Below, in pieces: positions 5,495 through 13,142 of a stretch of DNA of 25,088 nt. Origin of the DNA: a virus. The DNA is taken from the IMG/VR virus record IMGVR_UViG_3300042542_001385, positions 1 to 25,088 of that record; one strand, 5' to 3'. Made by a program: the position numbers and the translations under genes. Positions within the stretch are counted from its first letter, which is position 1. Each line of letters begins with the position of its first letter. The notes under the pieces were generated by a model, which was given only the letters and a program-made list of their open reading frames with translations, was not told where the DNA came from and made no database searches.

Positions 5495-6314
5495 TGTGCA
5501 TCTCCTGCCACATTAAAGGTTTCATCTGCGATGGATCAAGTATCTGTACCTTACTCGCATTACAGTGTAATGAGAAGTAACTCTTACCATCAGCAGAATG
5601 ATTACCAAATCTATTCTTTACTGCTGCAACTCTTAACTCGTTTGATATCGGATCCATAGCGATAGATAAGATCATAGCGGGTAACTGACTTGCTTTACCT
5701 AATATGGCTCGCCTTGGTGCAGGTATGTTAGACGCATAGTCTGACTGCTCGGACATATGTGTAAGTGCAAGCACACAAGATCCAGTAAGTCTTGCTACTT
5801 CGTGGAGCTGAGACATAATCGCTCTGATTCCTGCCCATTCCTCACCCTGCTGAGCAACTGCGTTCATTAAGTTATCCACAACAATCAACGCTGGACTAAC
5901 TCCGTACACCTCAGCGTACGCAAGTATCTCTAGTTCTATTACATCTAAGGTAGGGGAAGGATCAAAGACCCACCGAATATGTCCTCCGAATTCTCGGACT
6001 ATCGGATCATACGCGTGTGGGTCTCTGTCCAACGCTACTTCCACTTCGGACTGGTTCTGCTTAGTAATGTGTGCTGCTGTCCGTAACATCTGAGTTATCG
6101 GATCGGTATCAGCAGAGAAGTAGAGAGTGTCTATTCTGCTTTCTAGCGCATACACCAAGGCCATCAATGACTTACCACTATTAGGTTGCCCTGCTATCAG
6201 GATAAGTTGTGACTGCCTAAACTTCATACCAGCCTCATCTAGAACAGGCCACACTGACGGCAAAGGCTGAGCCTTTGTCGCTTGTGCGTGTACCGCTCTA
6301 GTAAGTGAAAGCAT
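5469..6314 (-). CDS. RecA/DnaB-superfamily ATPase (replicative helicase or recombinase)
   Basis: The product is 281 residues. Walker A is GQPNSGKS (42-49), followed by ALVYALES. Walker B is LIVVDNLM (143-150), and ALTHMSEQ (about 182-189) fits the RecA-fold sensor strand. Near the end, VKNRFG resembles the basic beta-hairpin region of DnaB helicases. There is no DnaB N-terminal domain, and the size is close to compact phage RecA-like ATPases such as Sak4, or to a helicase core. With the primase 1 kb downstream, unwinding at the fork is likely; with nucleases on both sides, recombination is the alternative. The stop region overlaps the resolvase-like gene. Confidence 0.75.
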   Translation of the reverse strand: MLSLTRAVHAQATKAQPLPSVWPVLDEAGMKFRQSQLILIAGQPNSGKSLMALVYALESRIDTLYFSADTDPITQMLRTAAHITKQNQSEVEVALDRDPHAYDPIVREFGGHIRWVFDPSPTLDVIELEILAYAEVYGVSPALIVVDNLMNAVAQQGEEWAGIRAIMSQLHEVARLTGSCVLALTHMSEQSDYASNIPAPRRAILGKASQLPAMILSIAMDPISNELRVAAVKNRFGNHSADGKSYFSLHCNASKVQILDPSQMKPLMWQEMHSGQQTIAG

Positions 6315-6784
6315 TAGCCGTTATACCAAGGGCCTTCTTCTAGTGAATCTTTGTTAACTGGTCCACCTTGCCACGCTGGTCCAGCTGCAGGATCAAACCA
6401 CTTCTTACGTGGCTTACCTGATTTATCCACCCAAGACTTCAATGCAAATGAACCTCTGCCATTAGAAGTAACTGGTGCTCCTGGTAATCCATAAGTCCAA
6501 GTGTTGTTGTACTTATCTTGGATTACTTGTGGCCCATCCGTTGAAGCAATAGCAAGGCTCCTGGAGACCACGTCAGTTGTAATACTTTTTGGTTGTAGCG
6601 GGGCTAGTGCTGAAAGCTCCGATCCAACCAGTGTTAGTGCCATAGCATTGACGATGTGTTCAGCATCTCCACTGCCTACTACGTTTGCTAAGTTCGTATT
6701 GAACTCAGCAATATCTTTACCACTGACCACAATGATTCTTCCTAAGTGGTCTTTGGCGCTTATCTGTATCCCGTGTTCCGCCAT
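6314..6784 (-). CDS. hypothetical protein, possible DNA-binding accessory
   Basis: The product is 156 residues and not recognised. The N-terminal part (IQISAKDHLGRIIVVSGKDIAEFNTNLANVV) reads as a small beta-beta-alpha unit. A polar linker follows, then WTYGLPGAPVTSNGRGSF and a basic aromatic stretch KPRKKWFDP. The C-terminus has acidic residues and aromatics (SLEEGPWYNG), faintly like the acidic tips of ssDNA-binding proteins. Position between a Cas4-type nuclease and a RecA-type ATPase suggests a recombination or ssDNA-binding role (inference). AAAGGAG seven bases before the ATG supports the start. Confidence 0.5.
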   Translation of the reverse strand: MAEHGIQISAKDHLGRIIVVSGKDIAEFNTNLANVVGSGDAEHIVNAMALTLVGSELSALAPLQPKSITTDVVSRSLAIASTDGPQVIQDKYNNTWTYGLPGAPVTSNGRGSFALKSWVDKSGKPRKKWFDPAAGPAWQGGPVNKDSLEEGPWYNG

Positions 6785-6785
6785 T

Positions 6786-7622
6786 TTATTCTCCTTTGGC
6801 TATAGTCGGGTCATCCAGTGTACCGCTCCCAAAGAAGCAAGATTGCTGGACACCACAGGTGTCGCAGTTTTCTGTGTTGGGAACGTACACATCATTTTCA
6901 ACTGCTAGTTGAAACCTTGTTAGTAAAGCATCTACCATATTTTTGTGACGACCAAGATCAAAAGTCTGAGTCATCTTGTTACTACGTAGATTGTAGTAGC
7001 AACCCTGAGTTACCTTGATTGGGTTATCAGGTAGTAACGATAGACCCCAAGCATAGAAGGCCAACTGCAACGGGGTGCGAGGTGTGGACTTACCAGTCTT
7101 TAGATCTACTATCACTAGGTCGCCATCGTTATTCATAAATACTCTGTCGAGAAACATCTTCACTGGCTTGCCGGTAGAGATAGAAGGTATCAATCCAATT
7201 TCTATGGCGGGTGTGTTGTTGATGTTAGCTATCTTCCAAGGTGACTGCTTCCTCCAGTCTCTGTAGTTAATCAACATCTCTAGACCTTTGAATCTCCACC
7301 AAGTCTCATCTTCATTAGGATAAAAAGGATCTTTATCTGATCTGACCTTGCTGGATCTAAGATTTTGTAAGTCCCAACCCTGTTGGATTGCTTCTTTAAT
7401 ACAGTTATCTATGTGTTGATGCCAAAATAATTCTAGATCCATACCTTCTAAGTCTAGAAGATTATGTTCATCCATCTCTTGAGTGGCATTATGGATTGCT
7501 GAGCCACCAATAGACCACCAGGCAGGCTTCTCTTGTACGTTGTATCGCTTTGTTAGTTGGTATGCGTGTCCACATCTAATGTAATTAGATAGTGAACTGT
7601 AAGATAAATGCGTTAGTTCCAT
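6786..7622 (-). CDS. Cas4/RecB-type Fe-S exonuclease
   Basis: The product is 278 residues. It shows the PD-(D/E)XK exonuclease order: His44 (SAIHNAT), Asp159 (FLDRV), then Asp173-Leu-Lys175 (VDLKTGK), and the RecB-type motif QLAFYAWGL (186-194). Cys17 (IRCGHAY) and the C-terminal Cys253-x2-Cys256-x5-Cys262 would hold a 4Fe-4S cluster as in Cas4 and AddB. Such phage enzymes resect DNA ends for recombination or degrade host DNA. There is no cas1, cas2 or CRISPR array nearby, so an immunity role is not supported. It heads the recombination genes; its ribosome-binding site lies in a 7-bp hairpin. Confidence 0.88.
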   Translation of the reverse strand: MELTHLSYSSLSNYIRCGHAYQLTKRYNVQEKPAWWSIGGSAIHNATQEMDEHNLLDLEGMDLELFWHQHIDNCIKEAIQQGWDLQNLRSSKVRSDKDPFYPNEDETWWRFKGLEMLINYRDWRKQSPWKIANINNTPAIEIGLIPSISTGKPVKMFLDRVFMNNDGDLVIVDLKTGKSTPRTPLQLAFYAWGLSLLPDNPIKVTQGCYYNLRSNKMTQTFDLGRHKNMVDALLTRFQLAVENDVYVPNTENCDTCGVQQSCFFGSGTLDDPTIAKGE

Positions 7623-7627
7623 TGGAA

Positions 7628-7650
7628 CTCCTTTGTTAGTGTGACAAAGG
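7628..7650 (-). promoter_or_regulatory. hairpin that can cover the nuclease gene's ribosome-binding site
   Basis: CCTTTGT (7630-7636) and ACAAAGG (7644-7650) are perfect inverted repeats around a 7-base loop. On the minus strand the 3' arm contains most of the AAAGGAG site that lies five bases before the nuclease ATG at 7622. Pairing would hide the site, suggesting translational control. The effect is inferred. Confidence 0.45.
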
Positions 7651-7675
7651 TATCACATAGGTCCGACAGAAGTTT

Positions 7676-8254
7676 CTATTGAAGGCGGCGTTTCTTTAAC
7701 CACAGTTGATTGTTTTGTTCAAGGATCTCTACCTCTGGATTAAACAAAGCTACGAATCTGTTGATACCTTTTTGTGGCTCATATTCAATACCTTGTGGGT
7801 GATGCCAAACATAATCATCAAAGGCTAGTATGCCACCTTCTTCAAGGTGAGGCCAAGCCAGTAGAGCATCAGTGAATACATCTAGTGCGGTGTGCGATCC
7901 ATCTATGTAGATGAAGTCATACATCCCTGTGTCTGTAATTAAAAATAGTAGGCTAGCTTGCTTAATGTGCTTGGCGTTTGGGTAAGGCTTTAGTCTACGC
8001 TTGTAGGTTTTATATACATCTTCCCAATCAAATTCTTTGTGGTCTATCTCATCAGAACCTTGCCAAGTATCCACATCCATTAGATGATGGTCTGGTCCTA
8101 CCAATAGATTCTTCATTAGCCAGATAGAAGCGTCCCCAGTAAAGGCACCGATCTGTAAGGCTGCCAGGTCTTTGCGACCTGCCAGTGGTTTAAGATGTTT
8201 CTCAAAATTATCTTGCGCCGTTTGCTTAAACCAATTTGGATACTTAGACATCAT
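7676..8254 (-). CDS. class I SAM-dependent methyltransferase
   Basis: The product is 192 residues. LQIGAFTGDASIWLM (33-47) is motif I of the Rossmann fold for S-adenosylmethionine. MYDFIYIDGSH (about 108-118) and LEEGGILAFDDYVWH (about 132-146) match the Methyltransf_24/TylF-type group, where acidic residues bind metal. Members often methylate sugar or small-molecule hydroxyls, so modification of a virion glycan is possible here, given two glycosyltransferases in the genome. The acceptor cannot be told from sequence. AGGAG sits close upstream of twin ATGs at 8254 and 8251. It is the first gene after the long intergenic region. Confidence 0.82.
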   Translation of the reverse strand: MMSKYPNWFKQTAQDNFEKHLKPLAGRKDLAALQIGAFTGDASIWLMKNLLVGPDHHLMDVDTWQGSDEIDHKEFDWEDVYKTYKRRLKPYPNAKHIKQASLLFLITDTGMYDFIYIDGSHTALDVFTDALLAWPHLEEGGILAFDDYVWHHPQGIEYEPQKGINRFVALFNPEVEILEQNNQLWLKKRRLQ

Positions 8255-8285
8255 TACTCCTAGTCCTGAACTTGAACTAGGAAAG

Positions 8286-8302
8286 CCCCCCCCTACCCCC
8301 CC
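8286..8302 (-). repeat. G7-TA-G8 homopolymer pair upstream of the methyltransferase
   Basis: The plus strand has C8 (8286-8293), TA, C7 (8296-8302). The minus strand, which is the coding direction, is therefore G7TAG8 about 30 bases before the methyltransferase start. No other G-run of this length appears in the window. It could form a G-quadruplex in RNA or single-stranded DNA, or be a phase-variable tract. The role is unknown. Confidence 0.6.
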
Positions 8303-8402
8303 AAAATAAAAAAGGGTGGTTCGGGGAGAGCATCTAGTCCGTCACTGTCACTGAGGTTTCGCCCCCACTCTTGCGAGCGAGAGGATAATAGCACAAAAAA
8401 AA

Positions 8403-8440
8403 AGAGAGACACGCAGTCGGTCATTACTGCGTGTCTCTCT
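8403..8440 (-). terminator. strong intrinsic terminator after the lysis genes
   Basis: AGAGAGACACGCAGT (8403-8417) pairs perfectly over 15 bp with 8426-8440 around an 8-base loop. On the minus strand it is followed directly by nine T residues (8403-8395). It lies 50 bp after the transglycosylase stop and separates late from early/middle transcription. A second, weaker inverted repeat (GTTGACTT 8447-8454, AAGTCAAC 8468-8475) precedes it. The rest of 8255-8489 shows no gene and no promoter that I can name. Confidence 0.92.
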
Positions 8441-8489
8441 GAGACGGTTGACTTGTCGCTTCAAGTTAAGTCAACGATCTAAATCTATA

Positions 8490-8945
8490 TCAGTACCAGT
8501 TATTTAGCAAATGGAACTCCAAAGCTTTACAAGGAGATCCGTAATACCTAGCACCTAAGTACTCTAATCCTTTCTCAATTTGTTTTTTAGGGTGTTTGTT
8601 TGGGTTTAATCCAAGCATCTGTGGAATCCCTCCCGCGTGGCGGTACTCTCCATTTAGATAGACTGGCTGTTTATTGAAGGCTCGGCTTCTCCAGTTGGAT
8701 TCTTTAGTCCAGAGTTTATCTAGACACTTCCATTCCTTACCCCGCCCTAATGATTCTAGACGGGTCTTAGCGTAGTTCTTACTGCGACTTACATCCCAAG
8801 ACCTTACCTCTTTACTTATGGCCTTAGATTCAATCCTAGAGGCTTTTAGGACTAGGTGATTTTCAGGCCATAAGTAGGCATTGGGTTGACCAGGTAGTAA
8901 CCAAAATGTAATTGCCATTACTACCGCTGTTATTTTTACTTCCAT
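8490..8945 (-). CDS. secreted lytic transglycosylase
   Basis: The product is 151 residues from ATG8945, chosen over ATG8990 because the latter lies inside a terminator hairpin and AAGGGGGA precedes ATG8945. Residues 1-23 form a hydrophobic signal-like segment (ITAVVMAITFWLLPG). The catalytic-type motif is WTKESNW (79-85) with Glu82, followed by AGGIPQMLGL (104-113) and GLEYLGARYYGSPC (126-139), the layout of actinobacterial SLT-type domains in resuscitation and endolysin proteins. Cys74 and Cys139 may form a disulfide. It should cleave peptidoglycan glycan strands. It completes the lysis module with the M23 peptidase. Confidence 0.78.
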   Translation of the reverse strand: MEVKITAVVMAITFWLLPGQPNAYLWPENHLVLKASRIESKAISKEVRSWDVSRSKNYAKTRLESLGRGKEWKCLDKLWTKESNWRSRAFNKQPVYLNGEYRHAGGIPQMLGLNPNKHPKKQIEKGLEYLGARYYGSPCKALEFHLLNNWY

Positions 8946-8970
8946 CGGGTCCCCCTTCGGGTTAGCTGAT

Positions 8971-9013
8971 AAACAGAAAAAGCCCCCCATCTAGGGCGAA
9001 CTAGATGAGGGGC
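8971..9013 (-). terminator. intrinsic terminator inside the lysis module
   Basis: Positions 8982-8994 pair with 9001-9013 (12 pairs, one mismatch) around the loop GGCGAA. On the minus strand it is followed by TTTTTCTGTTT. It lies just after the holin-like gene, so the transglycosylase may be made at lower level through readthrough or from its own promoter. Confidence 0.75.
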
Positions 9014-9029
9014 ATCAATGTAGCAGATC

Positions 9030-9224
9030 CTACTTAGTAGAACCAACTCCAAAGTCTGGTGATTTTGGGTCTAATGCTTTAAGCAGTGGACCCGCTACGG
9101 CGGTAGCTCCTGCTGTAAGGATAGCCTTCCAGTCAGTAACTCCAGCCAAGTACAAAGCCAAACCTGCTGCTACGAAAGCACGAAAGTATGACTGACTTGC
9201 ACTTATTAGTTGTTCTTTATTCAT
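9030..9224 (-). CDS. putative holin
   Basis: The product is 64 residues with two hydrophobic stretches, about 14-30 (YFRAFVAAGLALYLAGV) and 34-48 (ILTAGATAVAGPLLK), small residues in both, and a polar C-terminus (DPKSPDFGVGSTK). Size, topology and position between a peptidoglycan peptidase and a transglycosylase fit the holins of actinobacteriophages, which open the inner membrane at lysis. The start overlaps the upstream gene by 8 bp. Holins share little sequence, so the name rests on context. Confidence 0.65.
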   Translation of the reverse strand: MNKEQLISASQSYFRAFVAAGLALYLAGVTDWKAILTAGATAVAGPLLKALDPKSPDFGVGSTK

Positions 9225-9423
9225 CTTTACCTTTCATAATTAATAGGTAGTAAATCTGGTCTACCTTGCCCTCTAACCTGTTAACCCTGTCTGAGAGCGA
9301 TGATCCACCATTTGGTTTAAGTTCCGATAAATAAGTCTTAACCAACCATCTGATAAAACCAAAAAAAGTAATTACTATTGTGATCACAGCCACTACGGTA
9401 GCTGCCCATTCGTTCGGTTGCAT
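9217..9423 (-). CDS. small membrane protein with coiled coil, lysis-associated
   Basis: The product is 68 residues. A transmembrane helix spans about residues 8-28 (ATVVAVITIVITFFGFIRWLV). After a basic/polar linker, SLSDRVNRLEGKVDQIYYLL (42-61) forms a short heptad-like coiled coil. Such proteins often sit beside holins in actinobacteriophages as a second holin or an antiholin. The start overlaps the M23 peptidase stop by one base. Its exact role is unknown. Confidence 0.6.
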   Translation of the reverse strand: MQPNEWAATVVAVITIVITFFGFIRWLVKTYLSELKPNGGSSLSDRVNRLEGKVDQIYYLLIMKGKDE

Positions 9424-9836
9424 TACTCCCCTGCCTTCTTCTTGATAAGCACAGCAGGGTCTATGTCATTACCATATAGGAATGGTTTAGTACGTATTTC
9501 TACGTGAAGGTGAGGACCAGTACTATTGCCAGTGTTACCTGACTCAGCGATGTGCTGACCAATCTTAACCTTGCTACCCTTCTTAACTAATACTTTGGAG
9601 AGGTGTGCATAGATAGCCCGTTGCCCATCTCCGTGATCAATGATTACTGATAGTCCATAAGAAGGACCAAAGGATACATTGTCACCCACTTCTAGTACTT
9701 TGCCATCAGTCATAGCACAGATGTCTGTACCTACAGGACAGGTGTAATCAACACCGGTGTGATAGCCAAGTTTCCAGTGCTTACCTGGTTTTCTGTATGG
9801 CGTATTTAGTTTGTGGGTTGGGCAAGGGCTTGCCAT
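9423..9836 (-). CDS. M23-family endopeptidase (endolysin)
   Basis: The product is 137 residues. It is a complete LytM/M23 domain: His26-x3-Asp30 (HTGVDY), His78 (YAHLS) and His109-x-His111 (PHLHVE) are the zinc and catalytic residues. It would cut peptide cross-links of peptidoglycan. There is no signal peptide and no separate wall-binding domain, so it is short for an endolysin and may rely on the holin to reach the wall. Its gene lies directly after the large tail protein (one base apart), so a virion-borne entry role is an alternative. Confidence 0.9.
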   Translation of the reverse strand: MASPCPTHKLNTPYRKPGKHWKLGYHTGVDYTCPVGTDICAMTDGKVLEVGDNVSFGPSYGLSVIIDHGDGQRAIYAHLSKVLVKKGSKVKIGQHIAESGNTGNSTGPHLHVEIRTKPFLYGNDIDPAVLIKKKAGE

Positions 9837-11771
9837 TTATACCGTCCTTACTGTTACTGTTAGTAATCCACCAAAGCCATTAAACCTATCTCCTGGTGGT
9901 GTCATATTCATAAAGTCAACTTCCTCTACTTGAGCAATAAATGTTTCTCCAGTACGGAAGTCTTGAACTGTCACTGTGTCGCCAGTATTTTCTACTGCTT
10001 CTAACTCAAGGATGCGGTCATAGGCTCGGCCTTCATAGCCAACTTGGTTACCTAACGAATCAGTTTCTTGATCAAAGCAATAGAGTGGGAATTGAATAAG
10101 TCTTTGCTTTGGTGTAGCAGGTAGGGCTTTGATCTGGTAGCCAGTCATTACTGGCCCAGAGCTTGTAGTGCCAGCAGATCTACCTAGTGTAAACTTAAAT
10201 GATACATATTCCTGAGCACCAGTTGGGTAAGGAGTTGTACTCTCACCAGCAAAACTACCTTCACTAAAAGTATTAATGTTGTATTCGGTTCCATCTGCTG
10301 CCACTGAGTCAACTACTAGGCTTCCGTAAGTTAGATCTATTCTTGGTCGGATTAATTTATATACCTTTGGCTCTAGAGTGTTGTATCTAATACGACCAGT
10401 AGTTAAGTATCCGCTAGTAACTTTAACAGTAGCTGTCTCAACCCATACACCATCGCCAGGTACAGCAAACACTGCTCTGTCTGTATCTCCTAAGAAGGTA
10501 ACTCCAGTAGCAGAGGCGGTCTCGCCTGCTGCAACTAAGTCCCAAGCAAATGGAAATCTAAGTGTGTTACCAATAGGGGTAGATAGATCAATGCGAATTA
10601 GTCCTGCTTCACCATCTACTAAACCAGATACGTAAGCAAATCTATCTCTAAAGGATATTCCTTTAATGTCACCTTCAAATAGTAGCGGTCCATAAGACAA
10701 GTCACCGTTGTCTCCAAGTACACCAATTCGTACACCCTTGTTGGTACAAATAACTGCGTAAGTCCCAAGGTAGATGTCAAAGGCTTGAACTATCTCACCT
10801 TCTGGAAAGTCAGCAATAACTGTAGGAACATTTAGAGTTGGGAATCCAAGAGCATTGTCAGTGGACTCGTCTAATGTAATCTTAAAGATAGAAGACTGTG
10901 AGCCAGCATAACCTGCAGCATAGAAAGCAACTGGACCCTCAGCAATAGCACTCCACTTCCAACTTGGATTAGGATGTACGTAGTGTTCGGTTGGTAAAGC
11001 GTGACCACCCGCAGTGGTTGCTTTATTAGAATCTAATTCATATAGATCTCTATCTATTCCAGCAATTAATCTTTGCTTAACGTAACGTAATACAACTGTA
11101 CCAACTGGACCATCTAGATCATAGATGTGTCCGTCAGATGTAGATCCAAAGATATTACCTCTGTGAAGTTTGTCATTATCTGCAGCAAAGTATCTAGTAC
11201 CATCAGATGTTAAAGCCATAAAATCAAGTGTATGTGGTGCTGCTGTTAAGGTATAGGTAGTAACAGTAGGAGTATCAGTAGCCATAGTAAGTTTTTTAAG
11301 ATCAATACCTTCAGTAAAAACAACAGCATCTACATCATTAGTATTATCTCTAGCACCAACTACCAGTAAATTAGTAGAGGCTGTACTTCTGCCTCTTACT
11401 GTATTGTTTAACAGCGACACTTCACCTTGAGTCCATACATCTATACCTTTGGATTCTGTAAATCTGTAACGCAAAGTTTCATCCTGCCCTGGTTCAAAGA
11501 ACTTAATACCAGCACCTAAGTGGAATGATGACTGAGAGCGTAGCCACCAACCTGTAAGTGTTTGCTCACCTGGTTCAGTAGTTTGGTCAACCTGATCCTT
11601 ACGGTACTTAGCAGTTACCCTGCGGTAAGGTCGCTCATCAGTATTAGCTAGAAAGAACGGCTTACTATTAATAGCAACATTGTATTCAACTGAGTTGTTA
11701 GAGAAGGTAGATACAAGGTTATTACCTATGGCGAAGTTTCTTACCTTTTCGGTAATATGCTTATTAGTCAC
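9837..11771 (-). CDS. large beta-rich tail or tail-hub structural protein
   Basis: The product is 644 residues and the largest in the window. From about residue 110 to 450, repeated units of roughly 45-60 residues (for instance TSDGTRYFAADNDKLHRG, KQRLIAGIDRDLYEL, RFAYVSGLVDGEAGL) alternate strands and turns as in beta-propellers. The C-terminal 180 residues are also beta-rich. Phages of podovirus type carry similar propeller-like nozzle or stabilising proteins at the tail tip, but I cannot assign a named family. It is the last structural gene before lysis. No signal peptide or membrane segment is seen. Confidence 0.6.
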   Translation of the reverse strand: MTNKHITEKVRNFAIGNNLVSTFSNNSVEYNVAINSKPFFLANTDERPYRRVTAKYRKDQVDQTTEPGEQTLTGWWLRSQSSFHLGAGIKFFEPGQDETLRYRFTESKGIDVWTQGEVSLLNNTVRGRSTASTNLLVVGARDNTNDVDAVVFTEGIDLKKLTMATDTPTVTTYTLTAAPHTLDFMALTSDGTRYFAADNDKLHRGNIFGSTSDGHIYDLDGPVGTVVLRYVKQRLIAGIDRDLYELDSNKATTAGGHALPTEHYVHPNPSWKWSAIAEGPVAFYAAGYAGSQSSIFKITLDESTDNALGFPTLNVPTVIADFPEGEIVQAFDIYLGTYAVICTNKGVRIGVLGDNGDLSYGPLLFEGDIKGISFRDRFAYVSGLVDGEAGLIRIDLSTPIGNTLRFPFAWDLVAAGETASATGVTFLGDTDRAVFAVPGDGVWVETATVKVTSGYLTTGRIRYNTLEPKVYKLIRPRIDLTYGSLVVDSVAADGTEYNINTFSEGSFAGESTTPYPTGAQEYVSFKFTLGRSAGTTSSGPVMTGYQIKALPATPKQRLIQFPLYCFDQETDSLGNQVGYEGRAYDRILELEAVENTGDTVTVQDFRTGETFIAQVEEVDFMNMTPPGDRFNGFGGLLTVTVRTV

Positions 11772-11779
11772 TTACTCTC

Positions 11780-12694
11780 CTATTTTTCTACTACTTTTCC
11801 ATTTGTAAAATCTAACCCAGTAAATTCTTCAAACTGTTTTAGACTTCTGATAGTACCTAATTCTTGTTCTCCAACTACTTGCTCAGTGATAATTCTTTTT
11901 AGTTCTGCTCTCGAAATAACATCAGCCTCACTGTGTTCGGTAGGCCAGTCTTTCCAGACGTGCCTTCTCAAGTTATGCTGAAATGTTTTGTCGTGTGCGT
12001 AATACAAGTGAAAGACATATTGCTTATCAGGTAGAAGCAAGTGATAGCCATTAGTAAATGCTCTTGCTGCTATAAGTATTTCTTCTCCCCAAAAGGCCAT
12101 CTTTTTATTCACTGCTATTTTGTGAAAGTCACCGACAGTAAAGATAGAACCAGCAGACACTGACTTAGAACATTTGTTACTACTACCCACTGCTGTTTGG
12201 TGCGGAATCATAGTGTCACTAAAGTCAGGTCGTTCGTGAAAACTTATGTTAGTTACTTCGTATGGAGTATTGATAACTTCCATTAAACAATCGTCATAAT
12301 AATAAGAAGCAGGATATGCAGTGATAAGTGGCTTCTCAATACCACACGCTTGATAAGCCTTGAGGCAATCTACTAAACCTTTATCCCAATCTTTATCAAG
12401 CCTAGTGTGTGAATCTATTTGGAAGTAGTAATCCTCACCAGCATAAAGGTTATTAGCCATTGTCCTTGATGCTCCAACTCCTATGTTCTCAGGAGCTTGG
12501 CTTTCTACCACACTGATCTTGATGTGTTCTACCGCAGTGACATTAGGTATGTGTATGTGGTTTGGTTCGTAATAAGAATTGTGTATGCCGAAATGAATCT
12601 TATGCTTGCCACTACTTTGCTCTATGGCATTTAGTATTGTCTTAGGTAATTCGTAATCGTGGTATGAAGCAATCTGTACAAAGATACTTTCCAT
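11780..12694 (-). CDS. polypeptide GlcNAc-transferase-like glycosyltransferase (GT60-like)
   Basis: The product is 304 residues. IFVQIASYHDYELPKTI (4-20) and YAGEDYYFQIDSHTRL (84-99) match the GlcNAc family (Pfam PF11397, CAZy GT60), where the DSH motif (94-96) binds metal and nucleotide sugar. The spacing, SRTMANNLY helix and later FWGEEILIAARAF (about 205-217) fit as well. Known members transfer GlcNAc to Thr of trypanosome mucins or to hydroxyproline of Skp1. The gene for a polythreonine protein lies about 450 bp upstream in the same operon, a likely acceptor (inference). Donor sugar and acceptor are not proven by sequence. Confidence 0.78.
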   Translation of the reverse strand: MESIFVQIASYHDYELPKTILNAIEQSSGKHKIHFGIHNSYYEPNHIHIPNVTAVEHIKISVVESQAPENIGVGASRTMANNLYAGEDYYFQIDSHTRLDKDWDKGLVDCLKAYQACGIEKPLITAYPASYYYDDCLMEVINTPYEVTNISFHERPDFSDTMIPHQTAVGSSNKCSKSVSAGSIFTVGDFHKIAVNKKMAFWGEEILIAARAFTNGYHLLLPDKQYVFHLYYAHDKTFQHNLRRHVWKDWPTEHSEADVISRAELKRIITEQVVGEQELGTIRSLKQFEEFTGLDFTNGKVVEK

Positions 12695-12931
12695 TTACCA
12701 CTTCCCGATAGGGCAAGTCGCCTTCTGCAATTTAGTTTTGGCAGCCATAAAACAACCACACTTCTTGCATTGTTTAGTTACTTGTAAGAAGTGCTCGCAA
12801 CCATTACAGATTTCATAGCGACTAGCACTTACTTCTTCTGTTGCTCGCTCTTGTTTTGGGCTGAGTAAATCCCAAGGTTTAACTTGGTTTGTTTCTCGCC
12901 AAATCTGCCAAGGAGTTTTATTCTCAGGCAT
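12695..12931 (-). CDS. hypothetical zinc-binding protein, 78 residues
   Basis: ATG12931 is preferred over ATG12973, since the 14 extra residues overlap the upstream gene and contain no motif. The N-terminal MPENKTPWQIWRETN is followed by a helix, then RYEICNGCEHF, KQCKKCGCFM and KATCPIGKW. These supply six or seven cysteines in three groups, a compact metal-binding domain seen in short proteins of tail regions of phages. Its function is unknown. It lies between the tail-fibre-related 66-residue protein and the glycosyltransferase, and the stop abuts the latter's ATG. Confidence 0.6.
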   Translation of the reverse strand: MPENKTPWQIWRETNQVKPWDLLSPKQERATEEVSASRYEICNGCEHFLQVTKQCKKCGCFMAAKTKLQKATCPIGKW

Positions 12932-13124
12932 CAGGTGCAGTGAAGTCAGTTCCGTTGTAAGTCCAGCCAACATTCACTGGGCTATCTTCAGCAACAGGAA
13001 CTACAACAGGATTAGATTTCATACCTGCTACCCACATTTCTGCTGCAGGATTTATCGTAGTGTCCAATGTAAAACGCATAAACACTTCTCCGTCAGCAAC
13101 GAAGGCAAAGATTTCTTTACTCAT
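12924..13124 (-). CDS. small tail-region protein, 66 residues
   Basis: The protein shows FAFVADGEVFMRFTLDTT (6-23) and a C-terminal NVGWTYNGTDFTAPDA. This arrangement is common among small phage proteins next to fibres, some of them assembly helpers; the resemblance is by eye. No cysteine or membrane segment is present. It is placed between the polythreonine protein and a Cys-rich gene, overlapping the latter by 8 bp. It may help fold or attach a fibre. Confidence 0.5.
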   Translation of the reverse strand: MSKEIFAFVADGEVFMRFTLDTTINPAAEMWVAGMKSNPVVVPVAEDSPVNVGWTYNGTDFTAPDA

Positions 13125-13142
13125 AGTTATTCCTTTTTTAGA

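Noticed and set aside
6786-7622. CRISPR adaptation role for the Cas4-like protein
   Set aside because: No other cas gene or array exists in the window, and phage RecB-type Fe-S nucleases of this kind are common in recombination modules.
8304-8390. Possible tRNA or structured RNA near GGTGGTTCGGGGAG
   Set aside because: The T-loop-like stretch lacks a matching acceptor stem, anticodon arm and D arm on either strand. A leader RNA cannot be excluded but is not supported.
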